Below, piece by piece: positions 24,582 through 32,240 of a stretch of DNA of 39,841 bases. A program made the translations under genes and the position numbers. The notes under the pieces were generated by a model. It did not search any database, was not told the DNA's origin, and saw nothing but the letters and a program-made list of their open reading frames with translations. Source of the stretch: Desulfobacterales bacterium (GTDB lineage: Bacteria; Desulfobacterota; Desulfobacteria; Desulfobacterales; RPRI01); contig JAGVOC010000458.1 of the NCBI GenBank assembly GCA_020052975.1, positions 1 to 39,841 on the forward strand. Reading direction: 5' to 3'. How positions within the stretch are numbered: position 1 is the stretch's first letter; every line of letters begins with the position of its first letter.

Positions 24582-24706
24582 GGTTTTCCGGAGTCGGGCC
24601 ATTCTAACTATTTGATTTTAAAAAATTAGCGTTTCAAAAGCAGGTGTTTTCTATTCCTATATCACGTTTTTTGACCTCAAAATTGGCTTTATAAGAAATG
24701 TCCCGC
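24582..24706 (+). repeat. 125-base inverted repeat, left copy, flanking the toxin-antitoxin patch
   Basis: Matches the reverse complement of 26967-27091 without gaps at about 98 of 125 positions by hand count (about 78%). The best-kept part is AAAATTGGCTTTATAAGAAA near the right end. It lies in the 338-base gap between fabG and the MNT gene; the rest of that gap holds the candidate promoter and no ORF I can support. Confidence 0.75.
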
Positions 24707-24722
24707 ACTTCAATTACCGGTT

Positions 24723-25034
24723 TTAATCTGCGCTGTAGATGATTTCCCCAGTCTTTAAAATATCGGCAAGGAAACCGCTCGGATCGTTCTCTTCTTCCAA
24801 AAGCACCGGTTCAATCATCGGGTCTATATCTCTTCTCAGCTTGAACAGTTTGGCGCTGGACAAGAGCCAGTCGCCTTCAAACCGGCGCAGCACAACAGCC
24901 ACGTCAATATCGCTTCCTTCTTTCGCCGACTTCTTCGCATATGATCCGTAAAGAATAATTTTTCTCACCGGAAAATTCTGGCGGACTGCTTCGGCATATC
25001 TTTTTACTTTTTCAACAGCCTGCTCTTTATCCAT
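24723..25034 (-). CDS. MNT-type nucleotidyltransferase (HEPN/MNT toxin-antitoxin module)
   Basis: A 103-residue minimal nucleotidyltransferase with the catalytic signature GS-x9-SDID: Gly30-Ser31 and Ser41-Asp42-Ile43-Asp44 in LYGSYAKKSAKEGSDIDVAV. In MNT/HEPN modules the MNT protein is usually the antitoxin and neutralises the HEPN RNase by AMPylation or binding. The gene overlaps the HEPN gene upstream by 31 bases, so the two are co-translated. Coding style and setting (next to HigBA and HicAB) mark it as part of an accessory patch, not of the biosynthetic block. Confidence 0.87.
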   Translation of the reverse strand: MDKEQAVEKVKRYAEAVRQNFPVRKIILYGSYAKKSAKEGSDIDVAVVLRRFEGDWLLSSAKLFKLRRDIDPMIEPVLLEEENDPSGFLADILKTGEIIYSAD

Positions 25035-25378
25035 GAATGCAACTCCTCAGTTTTATTAAGAATATCGAGACAACGCACAGTATCCATAGACCGAAACAGT
25101 TTTTCTTTATAGGTCGGATAACGAGCTTCCACATTCAAGGGCTCAAGCATGTTCAGAAAATCTTTTTGTTCGCCTGACATGACAACATGCAATCCAGATG
25201 ATTCAGCCAGTGAAGCCAGGTTGTGAGTATAGGGTGCGGTCTCATGTTTCGCCAGAACATAATACCCCTTAAGAATCTTCTCTATCGCCTGGTGACACAT
25301 GAAGCCAACATAAAGGAATCGCTTGCCCGTCAGCATCACTCTTGCAGTCTCCAGATCGTATTCGGCAAGATAATCCAA
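25004..25378 (-). CDS. HEPN domain protein (partner of MNT)
   Basis: A 124-residue all-alpha protein. The pattern ARVMLTGKRFLYVGFMCHQAIEKILKGYYV, then YTHNLASLAE, is that of PF05168 HEPN proteins (30-residue helix pair followed by a TH-L-L motif). I do not see the RX4-6H RNase motif, which suggests a non-catalytic or variant member. It precedes and overlaps the MNT gene. Toxin, RNA-binding or accessory role is inferred from pairing. Confidence 0.85.
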   Translation of the reverse strand: MDYLAEYDLETARVMLTGKRFLYVGFMCHQAIEKILKGYYVLAKHETAPYTHNLASLAESSGLHVVMSGEQKDFLNMLEPLNVEARYPTYKEKLFRSMDTVRCLDILNKTEELHSWIKSRLLKK

Positions 25379-25447
25379 TATTGAATTTTTTCATTCATGT
25401 CAGTAGTCTTTCCTGTTTTTCTGGAAAAAATTCCTCATGATTTTTAA

Positions 25448-25696
25448 GTGATTATAATAAAAGGGAATTTGCCTGTCAATGTTAAAGATAACATGATCGC
25501 TTTGGCGCTTGGCAACTTTGGCGACGTGAAGCCGATTGGCGAGGGCGTCTCGGAACTGCGAATAGATTTTGGTCCCGGCTACCGAGTGTATTTCATACAG
25601 CGCGGCCAGACATTGGTGATTTTGCTTGCCGGCGGCGATAAGCGCACTCAAGAAAGGGACATCAGGAAAGCGTTGAAACAGGCAAGAGAATTGTAG
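25448..25696 (+). CDS. RelE/HigB-like toxin, N-terminally shortened
   Basis: The segment ALALGNFGDVKPIGEGVSELRI, DFGPGYRVYFIQRG and GGDKRTQERDIRKALKQARE is that of the HigB/'addiction module killer protein' branch of RelE-like mRNA interferases. Family members are about 95-105 residues. This one is 82 from a GTG (25448), and its first 15 residues (MIIIKGNLPVNVKDN) look unlike the usual helix with conserved Trp. The true protein may begin at the ATG of NMIALALGN, or the gene may have lost its 5' end. It sits 9 bases before the antitoxin gene. Toxin activity is doubtful. Confidence 0.75.
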   Translation: MIIIKGNLPVNVKDNMIALALGNFGDVKPIGEGVSELRIDFGPGYRVYFIQRGQTLVILLAGGDKRTQERDIRKALKQAREL

Positions 25697-25705
25697 GAGA
25701 CGATT

Positions 25706-25999
25706 ATGGCAAAGACAAAAACCCGCCCCTGGGATGTTGCAGAACATTTGGAAACCGCCGAGGATATGGCCGCTTATCTGGAAGCCGCTCTTGAAGAAGG
25801 CGACCCCGCGCTGGTGGCGGCCGCTATGGGGGATATCGCACGCGCGAAGGGAATAACGCAAATTGCTCGTGAAACAGGTCTCGGACGCGAGAGCCTTTAC
25901 AAGGCGTTATCACTCGAAGGCAATCCGGAGTTCGCCACGGTCCTTAAGGTCGTGCGGGCGCTCGGATTAAGGCTTCACGCAACCGCGATCCAGTCATAG
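25706..25999 (+). CDS. HigA-like antitoxin (helix-turn-helix)
   Basis: A 97-residue antitoxin: WDVAEHLETAEDMAAYLEAALEEGD, then a helix-turn-helix ITQIARETGLGRESLYKALS, then NPEFATVLKVVRALGLRL. This is the 'addiction module antidote' family usually paired with the RelE-like toxin just upstream (9-base gap). AGGAGACG precedes the ATG. It should bind the toxin and repress its own promoter. Confidence 0.88.
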   Translation: MAKTKTRPWDVAEHLETAEDMAAYLEAALEEGDPALVAAAMGDIARAKGITQIARETGLGRESLYKALSLEGNPEFATVLKVVRALGLRLHATAIQS

Positions 26000-26313
26000 A
26001 TTATGCCGTAATCCGCTTTTCCGGCCTCGAACTTCAACATCTCACACAGGATTGCCGGGGTTATTGAATATAACTCAACCGGAGGTAGGCATGACGGCCG
26101 GAGGCGGATGTTTACAGGCGAAAGAGCTGAATTGAATATTATAAAATTGGTTCAAACCCTTTGAAATTATGACTTAATAGTTGAGAGCAGATAATGGAAA
26201 TACAACTTATTACAAATGTAAATGCATATGATTTTTAGAAAAATAACATCGTGCTTCTAACAAAGTAAAACTTCTCCCTTGACAACGACGCCATAATTTG
26301 GCACCATTCGGCC
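26000..26313. other. Intergenic stretch between higA-like and hicA genes
   Basis: 314 bases without a supported gene. It is AT-rich toward the hicA side. TTGACA (26279-26284) is present upstream of hicA, but no -10 at normal spacing could be chosen. No repeat shared with the rest of the window was noticed. Confidence 0.5.
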
Positions 26314-26568
26314 ATGACGCGCAAGCACCGCAAAACCCTTGAACTGATCTTTGCACATCCCCCGAGCGCAAAGGTGAAATGGCGCGATATTGAAGCGCTG
26401 TTCCGCGAGTTGGGTGCGGAGGTGACGAAACGGGAAGGATCGCGTGTCGGTGTCCGGTTGTTTGGAGAACGAAGGGTGTTTCATCGTCCCCACCCGTCGC
26501 CCGATGCTGACAAAGGAGCAGTAGCGAATATTCGCAAATGGTTTGAAAAGAATGGAGTGAAGCCATGA
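26314..26568 (+). CDS. hicA: HicA-like mRNA interferase toxin
   Basis: An 84-residue toxin-family protein: WRDIEALFRELGAEVTKREGS, RVGVRLFGERRVFHRPHPS and KGAVANIRKWFEKNG. It is the longer variant of HicA with the HxPHP-type motif where the catalytic His lies in FHRPHP. HicA binds and cuts mRNA through a dsRBD-like fold. Its stop overlaps the hicB start by 4 bases. Together they form a complete pair. Confidence 0.9.
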   Translation: MTRKHRKTLELIFAHPPSAKVKWRDIEALFRELGAEVTKREGSRVGVRLFGERRVFHRPHPSPDADKGAVANIRKWFEKNGVKP

Positions 26569-26909
26569 TGAACGTTATGGAAATTAACGGTGTAAAGGCT
26601 GTTATCGCCTTCGACCCTGAGATCAATATGTTCCGGGGCGAGTTTGTGGGATTGAACGGCGGTGCCGATTTTTACTCAACCGATATCGACGGATTGCGCC
26701 GCGAAGGGGAAACTTCCTTGAAGGTCTTTCTTGATATGTGCGCCGAGGAAGGGGTTTCCCCCTACCGGAAAACATCCGGCAGATTAAACATTCGCCTTTC
26801 CCAGGAGTTGTACGACAAGGCGGCAACTTTGGCCAATGCGTCGGGAAAGAGTATGAATGCCTGGATTGCGGATGTTATTCGTCATACCGATGATGTCCTC
26901 ACCCATTAA
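26565..26909 (+). CDS. hicB: HicB-like antitoxin
   Basis: A 114-residue antitoxin with an N-terminal partial RNase-H-like domain (YDPEINMFRGEFVGLNGGADFYS-type, here FDPEINMFRGEFVGLNGG) and a C-terminal ribbon-helix-helix region RLNIRLSQELYDKAATLANASGKSMNAWIADVI (split in the text by position about 77-105). The RHH tail should bind the operator. The overlap with hicA gives coupled synthesis. Confidence 0.9.
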   Translation: MMNVMEINGVKAVIAFDPEINMFRGEFVGLNGGADFYSTDIDGLRREGETSLKVFLDMCAEEGVSPYRKTSGRLNIRLSQELYDKAATLANASGKSMNAWIADVIRHTDDVLTH

Positions 26910-26966
26910 TTATATCGCTTTCTATAGTTCCCGCCATAGGGATACTAAAAGATATGGGGTTGCGGG

Positions 26967-27091
26967 GCGGAACATTTCTAATAAAGCCAATTTTGGAGTC
27001 AAAAAGTGTGATATAAGGCCATTAAGCACCTGTTTTTAGAATGTTAATTTTTATAAATCAAATACTTAGCTTGGCCCGACCTCAGAAACCC
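26967..27091 (-). repeat. 125-base inverted repeat, right copy, flanking the toxin-antitoxin patch
   Basis: Reverse-complement partner of 24582-24706 (about 78% by hand). It lies in the 477-base gap between hicB and the AAA ATPase gene. On the minus strand this copy overlaps a short coding-like remnant (GNDLGIVIEAAKDELGGELG, ending in VGPS and a stop near 27069). The rest of the gap holds the palindrome at 27340-27357. Confidence 0.75.
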
Positions 27092-27339
27092 TTGTTATAT
27101 TTTGATGTAATCTGCCTAATTCGCCCCCTAATTCATCTTTAGCGGCTTCTATTACAATTCCGAGATCATTGCCCTCTGTTCCTCACCATTTTTCTAACCC
27201 TCTGAACCAAAACGGCGATCGCATTACACAACAATTGCGGCGGTAAGCATCAAGAAAGCAGGTTAAATATTTGATTTGCATATTACCCCCAAAAGATGTA
27301 TTTATCCCTATATTTAATACAATTTAATAACAAATATGG

Positions 27340-27357
27340 TTATGTAATATTACATAA
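27340..27357. promoter_or_regulatory. Perfect 18-base palindrome, candidate operator
   Basis: TTATGTAATATTACATAA is a perfect palindrome 29 bases before the ATG of the DUF4143 ATPase. It has the size and symmetry of a dimeric repressor site and lies where a core promoter would be. The ATPase itself carries no visible HTH, so the regulator would be another protein. Confidence 0.5.
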
Positions 27358-27386
27358 ATTTATTATTACAGGTTAGGGTCCATCAC

Positions 27387-28727
27387 ATGTTTCGTAGAAA
27401 CATATCAACCTCACTGCTCGAATGGAAAAATAAGAAAGGAAGAAAGCCTCTTGTTATCAGGGGAGCCCGCCAGGTCGGCAAGACTTCCGCCGTTCATCAA
27501 TTCGGCAATTTGGCATTTGAGACATACATATACGTTAATCTGGAACTTGAAGATGATGTTGCACTGTTTACCCGTATGCTGCCTGTCAAAGAACTGCTCC
27601 AGTTTATTCAACTGAAACTCAATAAAAAGATAACGCCCGGCTCCACGCTCATTTTCATTGATGAGGTGCAAAATTCGGACATAGCGATGAATCAGCTTCG
27701 ATATTTCTATGAAGAGATGCCCGATCTTCATGTAGTTGCCGCGGGCTCTCTGCTGGAAGTCAAGATGAAGTCAGAGGGTTTTACTTTTCCTGTTGGACGG
27801 GTGGAATATTGTTATCTTCATCCGGCAACATTCGACGAGTTTCTTACAGCGCAAGGTGAAACGGAGGCGCAAAACTATATTGCGTCGGTTAAGCCGGATA
27901 CGGTTATTCCCGAAGAAATACATAAGATGCTGATTAAAAAATTTCATTCGTACCTCCTTGTCGGCGGTATGCCCGAGGCGGTAGCGCGGTATGCTGAAAC
28001 GCGATCATTTATTGATGTTGATCCTGTGTATGAATCAATCCTGATTGGTTTACGGGATGATGTCTCCAAGTATTCAAGCGCTGCGAAGGCAAAATATATC
28101 CAGCATATTATAGAACACGCATCCAAATATGTCGGCCTTCAGATTAAATATGAAAAATTCGGGGAATCGAATTTCCGCAGCAGAGAGATGAGCGAAGCAT
28201 TTGATGTGTTGGAAAAAGCAATGATTATCAGCCGGGTATTTGCCTCATCATCAAAACAAATGCCCCTTTTGAGCAATCTGAAGAAATCTTCCAAACTTTT
28301 GCATCTCGACATCGGGCTGGTCAACTACCAGATTGGCATGCGATCCGAAATTGCCATGACGGATGATATTAACTCCGTATATCATGGACAGGTTAGCGAG
28401 CAGATCGTGGGTCAGACATTTCTGTCAATGAACACCAGCAAAAATACGAATCTGAATTACTGGTACCGCGAACAAAAAGGCGCGACTTCTGAAGTGGATT
28501 ATCTGATAGTCATAAATAACCGGCTTGTACCGGTGGAAGTAAAATCCGGCAAGACCGGGACGTTGAGATCACTGCATATTTTTATGGATGAAAGCCGGAA
28601 TGATTTTGCCATAAGAATTTACTCCGGAAATATGACAACCGAGCGGATTATAACACCAAACAAAAATAAATTTACGCTCTTTTCTGTTCCTTTCTATCTG
28701 TTATTCAGAATACACGAGCTTTTATAG
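27387..28727 (+). CDS. AAA family ATPase with DUF4143 domain
   Basis: A 446-residue P-loop protein. Walker A RGARQVGKTS is at residues 25-34, Walker B TLIFIDEVQ at 87-95, and a sensor-like VVAAGSLLEV follows. The C-terminal half carries DUF4143 features (YWYREQKGATSEVDYLIVINN, VPVEVKSGKTGTL) including an EVDxxI...VEVKSG nuclease-like signature. These proteins are common in mobile and accessory regions; the cellular role is unclear. It is alone on its transcript. A second, quite different member lies at 36252-37379. Confidence 0.9.
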   Translation: MFRRNISTSLLEWKNKKGRKPLVIRGARQVGKTSAVHQFGNLAFETYIYVNLELEDDVALFTRMLPVKELLQFIQLKLNKKITPGSTLIFIDEVQNSDIAMNQLRYFYEEMPDLHVVAAGSLLEVKMKSEGFTFPVGRVEYCYLHPATFDEFLTAQGETEAQNYIASVKPDTVIPEEIHKMLIKKFHSYLLVGGMPEAVARYAETRSFIDVDPVYESILIGLRDDVSKYSSAAKAKYIQHIIEHASKYVGLQIKYEKFGESNFRSREMSEAFDVLEKAMIISRVFASSSKQMPLLSNLKKSSKLLHLDIGLVNYQIGMRSEIAMTDDINSVYHGQVSEQIVGQTFLSMNTSKNTNLNYWYREQKGATSEVDYLIVINNRLVPVEVKSGKTGTLRSLHIFMDESRNDFAIRIYSGNMTTERIITPNKNKFTLFSVPFYLLFRIHELL

Positions 28728-29177
28728 ATTCTTTACCACTATCTTTTCCTGCTCCACCTGACCCTCTGAACCCATGCCCTCTGAACCCATGCCCTCTTGA
28801 ACCCATGCCCTCTTGAACCCTTTTATAGCTTTGTGCCTCTGTGCCTTTGCCCCTTTGACCCTCAAAAATCATTGACAAATCAGGTGCTTTATGGTTTTTT
28901 AAGTCCGCATTTCGACAGTCCAACCTTAATTCTCATGCGTCTGTATGACGCTTTATATAAAAAAGACTCTTTCGTTTTACAGATTTCAGGGGAAATATTA
29001 GTTCCGTACTGAGCTTTCACCGGAGCATGTGCAGGCCATCCTCAGAGCTATAGCATGACAAACCTGCGAAGATGGCTATAGACAAGAGCTTAAATTTATT
29101 TTAAAATATTGTTAACTTATATTTTGATGAACCCCAATTCTGCGGGTCAACGCCGCATTATGCTCTGGTGAAAAAGA
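28728..29177. other. Accessory intergenic region with short tandem repeat and gene debris
   Basis: 450 bases with no supported gene. The segment 28761-28820 is a degenerate tandem repeat of the unit ACCCATGCCCTCTTGA (about four copies). Around 29022-29060 the plus strand reads SPEHVQAILRAIA then a stop, vaguely like an IS91-type transposase N terminus; this is too short to call. Confidence 0.55.
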
Positions 29178-29642
29178 ATGGCTGATCCAACAACTTGTAA
29201 TAAAGATTGGGTAGATATTTTAACAGCATTGATAACGCCAACTGTAGCAATTGCAGGCGTTGCAATAGCAATACTTCAATGGAAACTCAGCAAGATACGA
29301 TATAAACATGAGCTATTTGATAAACGGTGGCAACAGTTTTCAGCAATCCGGGATTTTATGGGGAAAGCTCGTACCAGAGGCAAAGTAACACAAAATGATG
29401 ACTATGAGTTCATAGTATCTACACGCGGGTGTGAGTTTCTTTTCGACAACGATGTTAAACTATTCGTCGAAGAAGTCTTTAAGAAATCAGGCTACCTCAA
29501 TTCATTAAATGAAGAGTTAGAAGGATTAACAGAGTCTGAAGATCGTAAAAGAAATGTTTCCAATCAAAGAGTCACAAAAGACTGGTTCGAAACGCAGATA
29601 AACGATTTAGGGGTACGCTTTAAGAAATTTCTAAAACTATAA
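29178..29642 (+). CDS. Orphan protein with N-terminal membrane segment (candidate gene cassette)
   Basis: A 154-residue protein I do not recognise. Residues 11-31 (ILTALITPTVAIAGVAIAILQ) form one hydrophobic segment, followed by a charged WKLSKIRYKHELFDKRWQQF coil. This is the layout of small membrane-anchored proteins of integrons and defence islands. No catalytic motif is visible. The ATG follows the preceding sequence by only a short leader, and the stop lies nine bases before a candidate attC-like site, as is normal for integron cassettes. Confidence 0.65.
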   Translation: MADPTTCNKDWVDILTALITPTVAIAGVAIAILQWKLSKIRYKHELFDKRWQQFSAIRDFMGKARTRGKVTQNDDYEFIVSTRGCEFLFDNDVKLFVEEVFKKSGYLNSLNEELEGLTESEDRKRNVSNQRVTKDWFETQINDLGVRFKKFLKL

Positions 29643-29651
29643 GAAAGGAAA

Positions 29652-29714
29652 GCATAACGATTGTGTCCAGGGGGCCGCGAGGAGCAAGCCGCCCCTGACA
29701 CACACCGTTCTATT
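29652..29714 (+). other. Candidate integron attC-like recombination site
   Basis: The site opens with GCATAAC (R''-like, complement of GTTATGC) and ends in CCGTTCTAT. Between them the arms TGTGTC/GACACA and AGGGG/CCCCT pair, with one unpaired C between the two left-arm blocks like an extrahelical base. A GC-rich loop holds the centre. Length, symmetry and position nine bases after a stop codon fit an attC. The right box GTTCTAT departs from GTTRRRY. No integrase gene is in the window. Confidence 0.45.
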
Positions 29715-29773
29715 TTCTTTTAAAGGATTAATGGTGGATCTTCACTCTTTGAACAACAGAATTAGGAGTAACA

Positions 29774-30286
29774 ATGACTGAATTGTTGGAAGACCCCTGG
29801 GTTAAGTTTGGAGTTACCATGGTGCATGATTTTTCTAAATATCACCAGAAGACCATGCCAGAAAATTTCGAAAATGTATGGGATGTAGCTGAAATATTTT
29901 ATTTTTGTTTTGCCTTCGTATTGTGGGCAGCTCAGACGAAATTTACCAGTGTGAAGAGTGAAGACCTTGTTAATCGAGCTCATCGATACCGCATGTGTTT
30001 AAGTGTGACGATGGATGCTATTATGGATGCTATTGATGATTCCAAGGAACTATTTGACTATGATGTCTATGTGGTACGAGAACTGGAATATTTTACTGAA
30101 TTCAATCAGGCTTCGCGCAGTTTATTTCGAGTAGTTTCACTTTCGGCATTGAAACCGGGATGCAAATTTATGGTTTCTAAAACATGTAAACGTCCTATAT
30201 TCTCACAAAAAGAGCTGGTAAAAAGGGTTAACTATTGGTTAACCGACAAGATGTTAGAGTTCGATCGGACAGTGGATTTTTCGTAA
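29774..30286 (+). CDS. Hypothetical protein, no family recognised
   Basis: A 170-residue protein with no motif I can name. It is mostly alpha-helical by eye, with acidic N and C termini, an aromatic patch AEIFYFCFAFVLWAAQT at about residues 38-54 that could be one membrane or buried helix, and two Cys near KTCKRP. The start follows TTAGGAGTAACA, a good ribosome-binding site. It may be a second cassette, but no attC-like site was seen after it. Next downstream is a decayed transposase. Confidence 0.6.
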   Translation: MTELLEDPWVKFGVTMVHDFSKYHQKTMPENFENVWDVAEIFYFCFAFVLWAAQTKFTSVKSEDLVNRAHRYRMCLSVTMDAIMDAIDDSKELFDYDVYVVRELEYFTEFNQASRSLFRVVSLSALKPGCKFMVSKTCKRPIFSQKELVKRVNYWLTDKMLEFDRTVDFS

Positions 30287-30401
30287 TTGGTTAAAAGTGA
30301 ATTTTGTCAGAAATAGGTGCCAAATCTTGCAGGAAGCATATAGGGGACATATTGAAACTATTCAACTTAATTAATACCTTTCGTTATGTTATGAGGAATT
30401 C

Positions 30402-31295
30402 ATGCCAAGAAAATCACGAATAGACGCTCCGGGAGCGATGCATCATATAATCGTAAGAGGAATAGACCGGCAGATAATATTTGAAAATGACGAAGACCGG
30501 AACAATTTTATAGGCAGGCTCGGTTAAATACTTAAAGAAACAAAAACAGATTGTTATGCATGGGCTTTGATCCCCAACCATTTTCACCTTTTGTTGAGAG
30601 CGGGCAATTTTCCAATCTCACAAGTCATGCAGCGGCTTTTAACGGGATAACAATCCGCTATGAGCAAAAGCAGTACCTGACTTAAAGACTCTGGACAAAT
30701 ATCCTTACAGCGGTCATAGCGTTCTTCTTATGGGAAAGGTTGAGTGTGACTGGCAGAATACGGATAAGGTGTTATCGCTTTACAACGGAGGAACCGGCAC
30801 TGCCAGAAGGACATACAGGAAGTTTGTAAACGATGGGATTGAGCAGGGGAAACGGGATGATCTTACATGAGGGAGTCTTGTTCGCAGCATGGGTGGATGG
30901 GCAGCGGTAAAAGCGCTTCGGGTGGCAAGGGTTTTGAGAGAGGCGATGAGAGGATTTTAGGTAACGGAGGCTTTTTAGAAAGCGTGCTTAAATCCGCAGA
31001 GGATAATCTGAAGAAAAAATATGAACTTTAAGCCCTTGGCTTTAGCCTGACAGACATATCATCCAGAGTTGCCGAGGTATTGGATGTTGATGAGGAGAAA
31101 GCTTGGGCTGCCGGAAGGAGCCGGGAAACAGTTCAGGCACGGAGCCTTTTATGATATTGGGCGGTCAGAGAGTTGGGTGTAACAATGATATCGCTTGCCC
31201 GAAAGCTGGATCAGTCCGTCACTGCTATCGGGAAAGCGGTAATGCGGGGGGAGAAGCTTGCAAAGGACAATAATTATTTGCTTATTGAGAAATAA
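30402..31295 (+). pseudogene. Decayed REP-associated (RAYT/Y1) transposase
   Basis: Starts MPRKSRIDAPGAMHHIIVRG, the usual N terminus of Y1/TnpREP transposases, and keeps the HUH motif in ALIPNHFHLLLRA. An in-frame stop follows after 41 codons (IGRLG then TAA) and another after LLTG. The reading frame then has an apparent deletion and resumes as DKYPYSGHSVLMGKVECDWQ, a known continuation of these proteins. More stops follow (after REAMRGF, after LALA, after RSESWV). The far end (SVTAIGKAVMRG-like) resembles the DnaA-related C-terminal part. It cannot make a functional enzyme. Confidence 0.8.
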
Positions 31296-31442
31296 GTTGT
31301 AAGTTTAATACGTTACCTATTTGCTTCCCATGCAAAACAATTAAATTCCATGATCCCTCCCATACTGGTTGTAACTGCAGACGAATCAAAAGCCCCGTAT
31401 AGCGCTTGCGATATCTCTAAGGCTCATATTGGTTTCGAAGTT

Positions 31443-32090
31443 TTAAAAAAAAGAGGCATTCCTTTGCTGATTTTTTGTTATCGTATCTTGCAGACGACTC
31501 ATTGCGGCAGGAAAACTAGACTGATAAGCGTAGTTGCCAGACCCCGTATACTCAGAGATTGCTGTTAAGACATTGTTATGCCATTGCAAATTTCTTTTAT
31601 AGTCGGCTTCTATTTTGGTTTTCCTGACCAGCAGTTCGTTATGCTGTTCAGTATATTCTTTATGATCTTGTTCCAATTTAGAAAATTGATCATAGATGGA
31701 GATTAAATAAGTTTTTTGGTTATCATCTATCGTGGCTATCAATTGTCGTTTATTATATTCGACTTTGGCGGGATTTCCGCTGTTCAATGAATCCAGATAA
31801 TTGGAATACAACTTGAGTTGTTTATCTTGCATGCTTTCAATGAATTTTTTTTCATCACTTTTAGACTGCCGATATTTGACAGTCCAATTTTCTAAATTTT
31901 TCTGCAGGTCATTGTATTCATACGACCAAATTCTTTCATTTGTTTTAATTCGTTCAAAGTCTTCATCAATAAGATCAAAGACGGTCTTTTGTTGGACCTT
32001 TTTGACCGTGGGTTTAGAAGTGCAACCCAAATGCATGGCTAAAATGAATAGTAGAATGAAGAGGGTTATGGTCTGTCGATTGTTTTTCAT
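31443..32090 (-). CDS. Coiled-coil lipoprotein, unknown function
   Basis: About 215 residues. The signal peptide has a hydrophobic ILLFILAMHLG and a lipobox LGC, giving an N-terminal lipidated Cys. The mature part is long helical repeats rich in Lys, Glu and Gln (for example YNDLQKNLENWTVKYRQSKS), so a coiled coil reaching from a membrane is likely. The start was set at ATG 32090 because AAGGAGGA lies just upstream; the frame to 32195 adds 35 residues with no signal-peptide sense. No family recognised. A periplasmic spacer or assembly-factor role is possible. Confidence 0.75.
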   Translation of the reverse strand: MKNNRQTITLFILLFILAMHLGCTSKPTVKKVQQKTVFDLIDEDFERIKTNERIWSYEYNDLQKNLENWTVKYRQSKSDEKKFIESMQDKQLKLYSNYLDSLNSGNPAKVEYNKRQLIATIDDNQKTYLISIYDQFSKLEQDHKEYTEQHNELLVRKTKIEADYKRNLQWHNNVLTAISEYTGSGNYAYQSSFPAAMSRLQDTITKNQQRNASFF

Positions 32091-32205
32091 TGCCGTCCTC
32101 CTTGGGTTGAAAAGTTGTAAATCGGGAGGTAGTATTAGGGATGTCCATAAATATATAAATAACTGTCGGTTTGCATGACTTTTTCTTGCGGACACCCTTT
32201 ATATT

Positions 32206-32227
32206 CGCCCATGAAATTATTCGTTTC
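32206..32227. repeat. Dispersed 22-base repeat, copy 1
   Basis: The segment CGCCCATGAAATTAT plus TCGTTTC occurs here and again at 36043-36064 with one base changed (T to G in position 16). Both copies sit in intergenic DNA. It may be a fragment of a larger dispersed repeat or a RAYT-associated sequence. Confidence 0.6.
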
Positions 32228-32240
32228 CGCTAAATAATCA

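Noticed and set aside
25400..25861. 153-residue minus-strand open frame
   Set aside because: It covers the higB-like and higA-like genes on the other strand, both of which match known families.
29022..29060. IS91-type transposase fragment
   Set aside because: Only about 13 residues resemble the family before a stop; too short to support.
30402..31295. Active RAYT transposase
   Set aside because: At least four in-frame stops and an internal deletion interrupt the frame.
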